64,000 nt of DNA, taken from the NCBI RefSeq assembly GCF_002218025.2, contig NZ_AP018680.1, positions 1,116,001-1,180,000 of the forward strand, given 5' to 3'. Within the stretch, counting starts at the first letter, position 1; every line of letters begins with the position of its first letter. The notes under the pieces were generated by a model. That model was not told the DNA's origin and did no database searches. It saw only the letters and a list, made by a program, of their open reading frames with translations. The translations under genes were made by a program, and so were the position numbers. This DNA is from Vibrio casei (GTDB taxonomy: Bacteria > Pseudomonadota > Gammaproteobacteria > Enterobacterales > Vibrionaceae). Below, in pieces: positions 56,712 to 64,000 of the stretch.

Positions 56712-57602
56712 TTATAGATTCATTGATTTGATAACAGTATCAAGTGTTATGCTTCCTTGGCGGCGCTCAATATTTGAGTTTTTGTTAAAAGCGACATGTT
56801 CAGAATTGAGCCCTTGGGTCATTTGAATAAAACCTGTAATGGCTGGTGATGAAAAACCTAAGCCTGACATCGATTTAAACCAATGGGATTCTGGAATTAA
56901 TATTGGTTGTATCGCTTTTCCATACGAATGTGTTAAATATTCGCCTACGTCATTGGGGGAGTAGGGAGCCGGTCCTTCTAATTCGATGATTCTTATTCCA
57001 TCCCAAGTTTCACATAAAGCTTCGGCTGCTAAACGACCAATATCTTCTGTCGCGATCATGGGAAATTTTTTATTTAGTGGGTTAAGAAAGCTTGGTAATT
57101 CACCTTGAGTTGTTGCTAGTTTAGCTAGTGGTGCCCAGTTTTCCATAAAATAAGCTGCACGTAAGAAAGTGACAGGTAACCCTGTTTGGATCAAATGTTG
57201 TTCCAAGCTATGATTCATTCCAATCCAACCAGTACCACTTAGTTGTTCAGCACCGATTGAAGATAAAACAACCAACTTGGGTATTTGGGCCTTTTTTGCC
57301 GCATTGGCAATAGATAGAGCGATAGTGTCAGCTTGCTCAAAAAGGTTATCAAGCGAATATTGAGGGGGGCTAACGATATAAGCTCCGTCAGCATCAGAGA
57401 GTGCATTAAATATTGCTTCAGTGTCGTTGAAATCTGCAATAGAAATTTCGGCTCCACGGTCAGACCAAGCATTTCCTTTTTCTTCATCGCGAACTACGAC
57501 TCGTACTCGCTCACCTGCATTCAATAATGTATTGGCAGCAGAAGCGCCTGTGCGTCCACTCACACCTGTAACTACATACAATTTCTTATTGTCCATCATC
57601 AT
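56712..57602 (-). CDS. NmrA/NAD(P)-binding Rossmann-fold protein
   Basis: The about 296-residue protein begins with VVTGVSGRTGASAANTLL, a GxxGxxG dinucleotide site, and has the NmrA/atypical SDR pattern (VVRDEEKGNAWSDRGAEI; LVVLSSIGAEQ). These proteins sense or reduce with NADPH, e.g. quinone reductase QorB. The divergent LysR gene 77-95 bp away is its likely regulator. The first of three consecutive ATGs is not certain as start. Confidence 0.85.
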   Translation of the reverse strand: MMMDNKKLYVVTGVSGRTGASAANTLLNAGERVRVVVRDEEKGNAWSDRGAEISIADFNDTEAIFNALSDADGAYIVSPPQYSLDNLFEQADTIALSIANAAKKAQIPKLVVLSSIGAEQLSGTGWIGMNHSLEQHLIQTGLPVTFLRAAYFMENWAPLAKLATTQGELPSFLNPLNKKFPMIATEDIGRLAAEALCETWDGIRIIELEGPAPYSPNDVGEYLTHSYGKAIQPILIPESHWFKSMSGLGFSSPAITGFIQMTQGLNSEHVAFNKNSNIERRQGSITLDTVIKSMNL

Positions 57603-57697
57603 TCCTTTTTGTTAAGTTCAGAAACCTTATAGTTTCGTTGTGAATAATCATATACACTCTTTTTACATATAAAAAATGCATGAAGGTTATATTGGTT

Positions 57698-58606
57698 ATG
57701 TCAAAAATGGATGTTGATAGTGTTGATCTTAATCTTTTGAAATTGTTTGATGCCTTATTGAAAGAAGGCAGTGTGACACATGCAGGCCAAAGCTTGGGGC
57801 TGAGTCAACCTGCCGCTAGCCGTGGCCTAGCGCGTCTTCGTCGGTTATTAAATGATCCGTTATTAGTACGAACAACAAAAGGTTGGGAGCTCACACCACG
57901 AGCTATTGCTTTGTCTGGGCCGGTAACCAAGTTACTTGATGATGCCAGAGCAATTGTTGCCCCATCTGTATTTAATCCAAGCTCAGCTTCTGGGCAATTT
58001 ACTATTGCAACCGGTGATCATTTGGCATTAATGCTCATGCCAGAGTTAATCTCTAAGCTTGCAACGTTAGCTCCTGGGGTCGATTTAGTGATTCCTACAT
58101 CTTCAGGAGATAATGTCGACTTGATTGCGGAAGGAAGCGCTGACTTAGCGATTGGTGTTTTTCAGAAGCTGCCGGCACGGTTTTATCAAAGATCACTTTA
58201 TGATGAAGATTTTGTGTGTGTAGTTCGTCATAATCATCCAGTTATATCTGAAAAATTAACGCTCAAAAAATTTGTTTCGTTATCGCATCTTTCCGTGATT
58301 ATTACTGGTAAAGGGAATAACCCAGTAGATGATGCTTTAGCTAAATATGGCCTCACTCGTAGAGTTGCTATGCAGATTCCTCACTTTTTGCTTGCTCCTA
58401 TGATTGTGTCTGAAAGTGATTTGATTTTATCCATACCACGTAAATTAGCAGTGAAAATGAGCTTGTCAGTCCCTATACAAATACTTGAACTTCCACTAGA
58501 AATAGCGAATTTTACACCATCTATGATTTGGCATGAGAGGCAGCACAATGATCCTTCCCATATGTGGTTACGTAAGTTGATTATGGAAATAAGCTCTAAT
58601 TTATAG
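57698..58606 (+). CDS. LysR-family transcriptional regulator
   Basis: The protein has the winged HTH (SVTHAGQSLGLSQPAASRGL) and a NodD/type-2 periplasmic fold effector domain (SGQFTIATGDHLALMLMPEL). Divergent from the NmrA-like gene and probably controls it. I favour the ATG at 57698 (MSKMDVDSVDLNLLKLFDAL); upstream in-frame ATG at 57680 is possible. Confidence 0.85.
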   Translation: MSKMDVDSVDLNLLKLFDALLKEGSVTHAGQSLGLSQPAASRGLARLRRLLNDPLLVRTTKGWELTPRAIALSGPVTKLLDDARAIVAPSVFNPSSASGQFTIATGDHLALMLMPELISKLATLAPGVDLVIPTSSGDNVDLIAEGSADLAIGVFQKLPARFYQRSLYDEDFVCVVRHNHPVISEKLTLKKFVSLSHLSVIITGKGNNPVDDALAKYGLTRRVAMQIPHFLLAPMIVSESDLILSIPRKLAVKMSLSVPIQILELPLEIANFTPSMIWHERQHNDPSHMWLRKLIMEISSNL

Positions 58607-58707
58607 TAATTGTTGCTATCTCGATTTTAAAGTGATGAGAAATAAGATATAGGTTAGTCTCTTCGTAGACGTCATTATGTTTTGTACCTTGGAATAAGGT
58701 GTGCATT

Positions 58708-59019
58708 GTGGAAGTGATAAGAAGTAAGGAATTTAAAGCAAAGACAGCGTGGGGTGCTAAGAACATAGCGAATATGAATGGTATTACTACTCGTTTGCAT
58801 TGGACCGATAAACCATATAAATGGCATGTTAATGATGGTGAAGAAGTTTTCGTCGTACTTGATGGCGTTGTTGAAATGCGATTTATGGAGGAAGAACAAG
58901 AAAAAGCCACCATTTTAAATGTGGGGGATATCTTTTATGCGTCTGTGGGGACTGAACATGTGGCACATCCGAATGGAGAGGCTCGAATATTAGTGATTGA
59001 GAAAGAAGGTAGTGTGTAA
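58708..59019 (+). CDS. Small cupin-domain protein
   Basis: From a GTG at 58708 (AAGG upstream) the product has about 103 residues. The cupin motif is seen in KWHVNDGEEVFVVLDGVVEM and VGDIFYASVGTEHVAHP, with metal-ligand histidine and glutamate. The binding partner is unknown. Confidence 0.78.
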   Translation: MEVIRSKEFKAKTAWGAKNIANMNGITTRLHWTDKPYKWHVNDGEEVFVVLDGVVEMRFMEEEQEKATILNVGDIFYASVGTEHVAHPNGEARILVIEKEGSV

Positions 59020-59133
59020 GTAGGTTTTGCCAATTCTCTTCCGTATATTTTTAGGTTTGTTTATCAAATGAATTGTTGAATGTAGAGTCGGACTTATCAT
59101 AAATATCCTATATAGGACTGCAACACATTGACT

Positions 59134-59499
59134 ATGGAGAGTACTGTGTTCATCGGTGAAGTATCAAAGAGAACCAAGTTATCAATTAAAGCAATAAGGT
59201 TATATGAGGAAAAAGGTCTCATTATTAAGCCAAAGAGACAAGGAACGTATCGAATTTATACAGAAGAGCATGTTGAAGTATTGAAATTGATTTCAGAAGC
59301 TAAAACACTTGGTGTGACACTTGCCGAACTTAAAGGTTTGATAAAGTATCAAAATGGAGCGGTAAATTGGCCGGAAATTAACATTTTTTTAATCGGTATA
59401 AAATGTAGACTGGTCGCAGACTTAAACGAGATCTCTGAAAAAATTGCTAAAATTGATACTTGCATGAAATCCATCGATTCTTGCCCTAAAACACCTTGA
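59134..59499 (+). CDS. MerR-family transcriptional regulator
   Basis: From the ATG at 59134 the product has about 121 residues: the MerR winged HTH (FIGEVSKRTKLSIKAIRLYE; EKGLIIKPKRQGTYRIY) and a coiled-coil dimer helix. A C-terminal pair of cysteines (DTCMKSIDSCPKTP) might sense redox or metal. It lies 61 bp upstream of the oxidoreductase gene that it may control. Confidence 0.85.
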   Translation: MESTVFIGEVSKRTKLSIKAIRLYEEKGLIIKPKRQGTYRIYTEEHVEVLKLISEAKTLGVTLAELKGLIKYQNGAVNWPEINIFLIGIKCRLVADLNEISEKIAKIDTCMKSIDSCPKTP

Positions 59500-59560
59500 C
59501 TCTCCACCTAAGGGGAGACGTTAAGCTATTCATTGTTTATCCAGTATCGTGAGGAAAATA

Positions 59561-60133
59561 ATGAAAAATATTTTACTGTTAAATGGCAACCCAAAGAGAA
59601 ACAGCTTTTCTAGCCACCTAAGTTCAGCGTATGAAATGGAAGCAAAAAAGGTCGGGAGTATTCGCCGCTTTAATTTATCTGATATGATCTTTGATCCTAA
59701 TTTAGAATCTGGTTACGATGATATTCAAGCATTGGAACCATGTTTATCCGATTTTAGTCAGGTTCTTATTTGGGCGGATCACATTGTGATTGTTTGCCCT
59801 ATTTGGTGGGGCGGCTTACCTGCAAAGTTAAAAGGGCTACTGGATAGAACTTTCCTTCCTGGAACGATGTTTAAATTTGAAGGAGAAAGCATTCATCCTA
59901 TTCAACTATTAACGGGTAAAACATCAAGAATCATTCTAACTATGGACTCGCCAGTTGAATTATCGGAAGAGCAATCTAAACCAGTTTTGGAGCAATTAAG
60001 TCGATACACGCTTGAATTTTGTGGCGTGAAGAAAGCCGAAGTGAGTTTGTTGGGTTCGGTTATTTTATCCGACGAAAATCAGAGAGACTGTTGGCTTTCA
60101 ACCGTCGCGGATCTTGGTTCTAGTTGCCAGTAA
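59561..60133 (+). CDS. NAD(P)H-dependent flavodoxin-like oxidoreductase
   Basis: The ATG at 59561 follows GAGGAAAATA, giving a 190-residue product starting MKNILLLNGNPKRNSFSSHL, the FMN/FAD phosphate loop. VCPIWWGGLPAKLKGLLDR is the family's NAD(P)H quinone-reductase block. Probably reduces quinones or nitro compounds. Companion of the MerR gene. Confidence 0.85.
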   Translation: MKNILLLNGNPKRNSFSSHLSSAYEMEAKKVGSIRRFNLSDMIFDPNLESGYDDIQALEPCLSDFSQVLIWADHIVIVCPIWWGGLPAKLKGLLDRTFLPGTMFKFEGESIHPIQLLTGKTSRIILTMDSPVELSEEQSKPVLEQLSRYTLEFCGVKKAEVSLLGSVILSDENQRDCWLSTVADLGSSCQ

Positions 60134-60262
60134 ATAATTTGAGGGTATGCCCAACGCTTGGCGTTTCGTTCAAGTTTGGGCTTTATTGTTAATGTCGGGA
60201 TAATAAATACAGTAAAATACTGTTGCCTTGCGATTGTGGGAAATGTATAGCGGAGAAATACG

Positions 60263-60574
60263 ATGATTAACTGGCCTTGTATGCTGAAGTTAGAAGGTGA
60301 TGATGAACTTATCTATTTAAATTCAGAAAAAGAGTTGAATGGTGAGTGTGAAGGTTTAATTTGGGATCAAGAAGACCGTGTGATTGATTCTAAAGGATTT
60401 GTTTATTCTATGATGACTAAAAATTCTGTGATTAGATTACAGCATGATCAAATTCAGATTTCTGTGGAAGATGCCTCTAAATTGATTCAATCGCATGAGT
60501 TTTGTCGCGCCGAGGTCTGTTTAACAAAAATTCAGTTTGATTCAGTCTTTGAGGCTGTTAAGTCTTTGGAATAA
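60263..60574 (+). CDS. DUF4144 family protein
   Basis: The 103-residue protein starts MINWPCMLKLEGDDELIYLN, the signature of the vibrio DUF4144 family. Function unknown. Soluble, acidic. Single gene; no strong operon partner. Confidence 0.8.
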   Translation: MINWPCMLKLEGDDELIYLNSEKELNGECEGLIWDQEDRVIDSKGFVYSMMTKNSVIRLQHDQIQISVEDASKLIQSHEFCRAEVCLTKIQFDSVFEAVKSLE

Positions 60575-60633
60575 TCCCGACATTATTATTGAGTGTCGTA
60601 TAGCCAGAATCTAAATAGACAGGGTATTACGGG

Positions 60634-60855
60634 GTGGGTATGAACCAAGTTAATCCTAAAAAATTACACAAGAGTAAGTGGACATCCGTAAAGCCAATGA
60701 ATAGGGAAAAGCATTTCTTGGTGTCAGACGTCGAATTTGAAGAAGATGGGACGGTGATTTTGTGTAAATTGGAAGCTGTTCTGTCAAAAACAGAATATTC
60801 AATCGATTGGAAAGAATTGAAAAGCTCGGAAAAGTGGATTCAAGGTTGGAAATAA
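60634..60855 (+). CDS. Trp-rich TIGR02450-family protein
   Basis: The about 73-residue protein has the family pattern NPKKLHKSKWTSVKP, NREKHFLV and SIDWKELKSSEKWIQGWK. Function unknown; conserved in marine gamma-proteobacteria. Confidence 0.85.
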   Translation: MGMNQVNPKKLHKSKWTSVKPMNREKHFLVSDVEFEEDGTVILCKLEAVLSKTEYSIDWKELKSSEKWIQGWK

Positions 60856-60979
60856 CGCCAATGATCGAGAAACAACTCAATGATTTAATCCTTTAGTTGG
60901 TGATTTAGTTTAGATATCGATGGGTATCTTCATAAGAAATGTGTGGCTTAAATTTATTATTTTAGCGTGGAGTGATGAT

Positions 60980-61450
60980 TTGAATATTCGTTTGATAGCT
61001 CAAGATGACCTCCCTAAGGCCGCGATAATTCATGCATCGGCATTTGTACGGCAAAGTGACTCACTAGAATGGTTAGAGTGTAGTTTTAAGGCATTTCCTC
61101 GTTATATGGTGTTCGTTGCCGAAACGGAAAGCGACATAGTCGGATATATTATATGGTCTCAAAAAAGTGGATTTCGTCCAGAAGTCGTTTTAGAGCTTGA
61201 GCAACTCGCTGTCTCTCCAGAGAGTCAAAAAAAAGGTATAGGTAGGGCGCTTATTATGGAATCTTTACCACTAGTAAAACGCCAGCTTGCTTTAAAAAAC
61301 GCAGTATTAAAAACTATTTTAGTGACGACCCGAACAGATAATTATGCCCAAGAGCTTTACAAAAGTACTATTGGGGCTGAAGTCGAAACGGTGATATCGA
61401 ATCTTTATTCAGCCGATGAAGTCTTAATGATCGCTCGCAATCTAAGCTAG
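60980..61450 (+). CDS. GNAT-family N-acetyltransferase
   Basis: I choose the TTG at 60980 (GGAG seven bases before it) as start, giving NIRLIAQDDLPKAAIIH at the N-terminus; the frame could extend to 60920. The acetyl-CoA loop is SPESQKKGIGRALIMESL. Substrate unknown. Confidence 0.75.
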   Translation: MNIRLIAQDDLPKAAIIHASAFVRQSDSLEWLECSFKAFPRYMVFVAETESDIVGYIIWSQKSGFRPEVVLELEQLAVSPESQKKGIGRALIMESLPLVKRQLALKNAVLKTILVTTRTDNYAQELYKSTIGAEVETVISNLYSADEVLMIARNLS

Positions 61451-61489
61451 GTTCTTTGTAGCCATATTCAACACACCGTATCCACTCGA

Positions 61490-63052
61490 TTAAGTAATAC
61501 CATTATGGCCTTGCGCCGTCTTTGGCGGGCAGGTTGCTAAGATCTCTCTATGCCCAGACTCCTTCAATTCTTCAAGAATGACATCAAACCCCCAAAGTCG
61601 ATGTAAGTGTTTCAGCACTTCTGGATAGTTACCATTCAGTGGGATTCTATCTTGTGGAATGTGTTGTAAGGTTAAAGAACGATCGCCACGTACATTGACA
61701 TTCCATACTTGGAGATTGGGCTCTAGATTACTGAGGTTGTATTGTGACGCGAGCTTTTCTCGAATAGCTTGATAGCCATTTTCATCGTGAATAGCACTGA
61801 TTTTGATATGATTTTTTCTGTCGTCGTCTAATACGGCAAAGAGCTTAAAATCTCGAATGACCTTTGGCGATAGATATTGGCTAATAAAGCTTTCATCTTT
61901 AAAATTGTGCATCGCAAAATGCAGGGTGTCTAACCAATCCTCTCCGGCCATTTCAGGAAACCATTCTTTATCTTCCGCGGTTGGGTTTTCACAAATTCGT
62001 CGAATATCCTGAAACATAGCAAAACCCAGTGCGTAAGGGTTAATACCATTATAATAAGGGCTATTGTAATTGGGCTGGGCAATTACGTTGGTGTGGCTAT
62101 GAAGAAATTCTAAGATGAATTTATCTTCCACAATGCCTTCATCGTATAAGTGGTTCAATATGGTGTAATGCCAGAAAGTCGCCCAGCCTTCATTCATTAC
62201 TTGGGTTTGTTTTTGTGGGTAGAAATATTGGCTGACTTTACGCACTATGCGCACAATTTCACGCTGCCAAGGTTCTAACAATGGAGCATGTTTCTCGATG
62301 AAATACAGCAAGTTTTCTTGAGGTTCGCTTGGGAAGCGCGGCGCATCTTTATGCTCATCCACTTTTGATTTAGGAACGGTTCGCCACAGTTCATTCACTT
62401 GTGATTGCAAGTAAGCTTCACGAGATTCTTGGCGTGCTTTTTCCTCTAATATAGATATTTTTTCAGGGCGTTTGTAGCGATCGACCCCATAGTTCATTAA
62501 TGCATGACAAGAGTCGAGCGTTTGTTCTACGTGGTCAATGCCATATTTTTCTTCACACTCAGTAATGTACGTTCTTGCGAATAATAAATAATCGATAATT
62601 GAGCTGGCATCCGTCCAAGATTGAAATAAGTAATTACCTTTAAAAAAGGAATTATGACCATAACAAGCATGTGCCATGACAAGGGCTTGCATGGTGATGG
62701 TGTTTTCTTCCATTAAATATGAAATACATGGGTCAGAATTAATGACGATTTCATAGGCAAGCCCCATGTGTCCGTGTTTGTAGTTTTGCTCTGTTTGAAT
62801 GAACCTTTTACCATATGACCAATGGTGATAATTAATTGGCATTCCGACACTGGAATAGGCATCCATCATTTGCTCTGCAGTGATGACTTCGATTTGGTTA
62901 GGGTAGGTATCCAAACGATAATGCTGCGCCACTCGTTTTATTTCGGTGTGGTATAGCTCTAATGAATCGAATGTCCAATCTGGGCCTGCTGGTAAAGGGA
63001 AGCCAGGATGTGAATGGTTATGGAATGGATGTGCTCTCGTTTTTGTAACCAT
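61490..63052 (-). CDS. ycgB: SpoVR-family protein YcgB
   Basis: The about 520-residue protein (start at 63052, AAGGGG upstream) has the SpoVR blocks GPDWTFDSLELYHTEIKRVA, PINYHHWSYGKRF and MQALVMAHACYGHNSFFKGN. It belongs to the yeaG-yeaH-ycgB stress module controlled by RpoS and nitrogen starvation in E. coli. Its molecular activity is not known. Separated from yeaH by 48 bp on the same strand. Confidence 0.92.
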   Translation of the reverse strand: MVTKTRAHPFHNHSHPGFPLPAGPDWTFDSLELYHTEIKRVAQHYRLDTYPNQIEVITAEQMMDAYSSVGMPINYHHWSYGKRFIQTEQNYKHGHMGLAYEIVINSDPCISYLMEENTITMQALVMAHACYGHNSFFKGNYLFQSWTDASSIIDYLLFARTYITECEEKYGIDHVEQTLDSCHALMNYGVDRYKRPEKISILEEKARQESREAYLQSQVNELWRTVPKSKVDEHKDAPRFPSEPQENLLYFIEKHAPLLEPWQREIVRIVRKVSQYFYPQKQTQVMNEGWATFWHYTILNHLYDEGIVEDKFILEFLHSHTNVIAQPNYNSPYYNGINPYALGFAMFQDIRRICENPTAEDKEWFPEMAGEDWLDTLHFAMHNFKDESFISQYLSPKVIRDFKLFAVLDDDRKNHIKISAIHDENGYQAIREKLASQYNLSNLEPNLQVWNVNVRGDRSLTLQHIPQDRIPLNGNYPEVLKHLHRLWGFDVILEELKESGHREILATCPPKTAQGHNGIT

Positions 63053-63100
63053 AATACTGCCCCTTTGCTTATAACGTTTCTGGTTCATTGCCTATTCGAT

Positions 63101-64000
63101 TTATTGCGTTTGCTTTTGAAAGAGCTCTCGGAAAATAGGAAATATGTCATCAACACTTTGAATGTTCTTCATAGCAAAATTATCAAATTCTTTGCCGAGT
63201 TTTTCATATTCAGTCCACAAGGTTTGGTGGGCGCGCTTGGTGATTTCGATATACGAATAGTAACGACAATAAGGGAGCAGTTGCTTAACCAATATTTCAT
63301 GGCATTTTGGAGAGTCATCTGCCCAGTTATCACCATCCGATGCTTGTGCAGCGTAAATATTCCATTCGTTGGTGGGAAAGCGATCTTTGATTATTTCGCT
63401 CATCATTTTTAGGGCGCTAGAAACGATAGTACCGCCGGTTTCTTGGGAGTAAAAAAACTCATGCTCATCAACTTCTTTTGCTTGGGTGTGGTGACGTATA
63501 AAGACCACTTCGACGTTGTCGTAAGTTCGGGTGAGAAATAAGTACAGCAATACGTAAAAGCGTTTTGCGATTTCTTTTGTCGCTTGGTCCATTGAGCCTG
63601 AAACATCCATTAAGCAAAACATAACGGCTTGGCTAGAAGGAATAGGGCGCCGTTCGTAGTTTTTAAAACGAAGATCAAAGGTATCAATAAAAGGCACGCT
63701 GGCAATTTTTTGTCTTAATTCTTCAATTTCGTTTTTAATACGCTTTTCTTCGAGTGGTTGGGCGGGTTCTGTTATGTGGACTTCATCGAAAAGGCTCTCT
63801 AATTCTTTTAACTGGCGTCGTTTGGAAGCCGTCATGGCGGTTCTGCGTGCGAGTGATTGTTGTAGAGAGCGGACAATCGCAATATTTGAAGGGATCCCAG
63901 CGGTTTTATAGCCAGAGCGGTGCGACTTCCATTCGGTTATCTTATTGACCTGATTTTTTTGTAAGTTAGGTAGCTCCAAATCTTCAAATAATATATCAAG
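63101..64000 (-). CDS. yeaH: YeaH/DUF444 family protein, N-terminus beyond window
   Basis: About 300 codons are visible; the frame continues past the window end ([15 protein letters not shown]), and the full family length is about 420. A VWA-like metal site MDVSGSMDQ and a C-terminal RREL-type region are present. Works with the YeaG kinase in the stress module. The TTG-started frame at 63979 is not the true start. Confidence 0.9.
   Translation of the reverse strand, partial: LDILFEDLELPNLQKNQVNKITEWKSHRSGYKTAGIPSNIAIVRSLQQSLARRTAMTASKRRQLKELESLFDEVHITEPAQPLEEKRIKNEIEELRQKIASVPFIDTFDLRFKNYERRPIPSSQAVMFCLMDVSGSMDQATKEIAKRFYVLLYLFLTRTYDNVEVVFIRHHTQAKEVDEHEFFYSQETGGTIVSSALKMMSEIIKDRFPTNEWNIYAAQASDGDNWADDSPKCHEILVKQLLPYCRYYSYIEITKRAHQTLWTEYEKLGKEFDNFAMKNIQSVDDIFPIFRELFQKQTQ

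Overview
The window looks like a chromosomal segment of a marine gamma-proteobacterium of the Vibrionaceae, most likely Vibrio. The support is the housekeeping gene order (hinT-ycfL-lpoB-thiK-ycfP-ndh, then mfd | lolCDE | comEC-msbA-lpxK-ycaR-kdsB), a VchIntIA-type integron integrase with attI/attC sites, a VC1899-type CARF nuclease, and Vibrio-type small proteins (DUF4144, TIGR02450). GC content is low to moderate. No rRNA, tRNA or CRISPR array was seen.

Layout. (1) About 1-6 kb is accessory DNA. It holds a serine recombinase cut by the window edge with a res-like site upstream, two small lipoproteins, a PD-(D/E)XK-like protein, a DUF5906-type primase/helicase ATPase with an iteron-like repeat cluster, and a chain of four small overlapping genes, followed by about 1.2 kb with no convincing gene. 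(2) 6-19.4 kb is ordinary chromosome: mdaB with a divergent LysR regulator, yddG, a 30-residue membrane peptide, qmcA/nfeD, a thioesterase, an EamA exporter, a patatin-like lipase, a Set-type MFS exporter, a GNAT-nitrilase fusion, a CBS protein, udp, and a CARF-nuclease gene with no type III CRISPR locus nearby. (3) 19.6-20.8 kb is an IS3-family element between that gene and hinT. (4) 21-42.5 kb is envelope, respiration and repair core: the lpoB cluster, ycfP, ndh, csiV, mfd, lolCDE, comEC, msbA, lpxK, ycaR and kdsB.

(5) 42.6-53.5 kb is a small chromosomal integron. intI lies on the minus strand under a perfect LexA box, followed by attI and a short array. Cassette 1 encodes an unknown 118-residue protein. 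Cassette 2 is filled by an IS91-family element with a companion tyrosine recombinase. Cassette 3 encodes a 537-residue membrane-anchored TPR protein. A lysE cassette ends in an attC-like palindrome. Insertion sequences have riddled the array: an IS1111-type element in the attC of cassette 3, a second copy of the 1243-bp IS3 element at its edge, and one of two near-identical 1645-bp IS elements. (6) 53.5-56.4 kb carries a clbS/dfsB-like gene, a GFA-family gene split by the second 1645-bp IS, and a VOC-protein remnant. (7) 56.7-61.5 kb holds small redox and regulatory genes. (8) 61.5-64 kb is the start of the ycgB-yeaH stress operon, cut by the window end.

How the genes work together. The core encodes the late lipid A/Kdo route (LpxK, KdsB, MsbA), lipoprotein export (LolCDE) and peptidoglycan synthase activation (LpoB). 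The accessory part is a capture-and-shuffle zone. An SOS-inducible integrase recruits cassettes, while target-specific insertion sequences close the array down. Reading across each 1645-bp IS with one copy of its 3-bp target duplication restores an intact host gene, so both insertions look recent.
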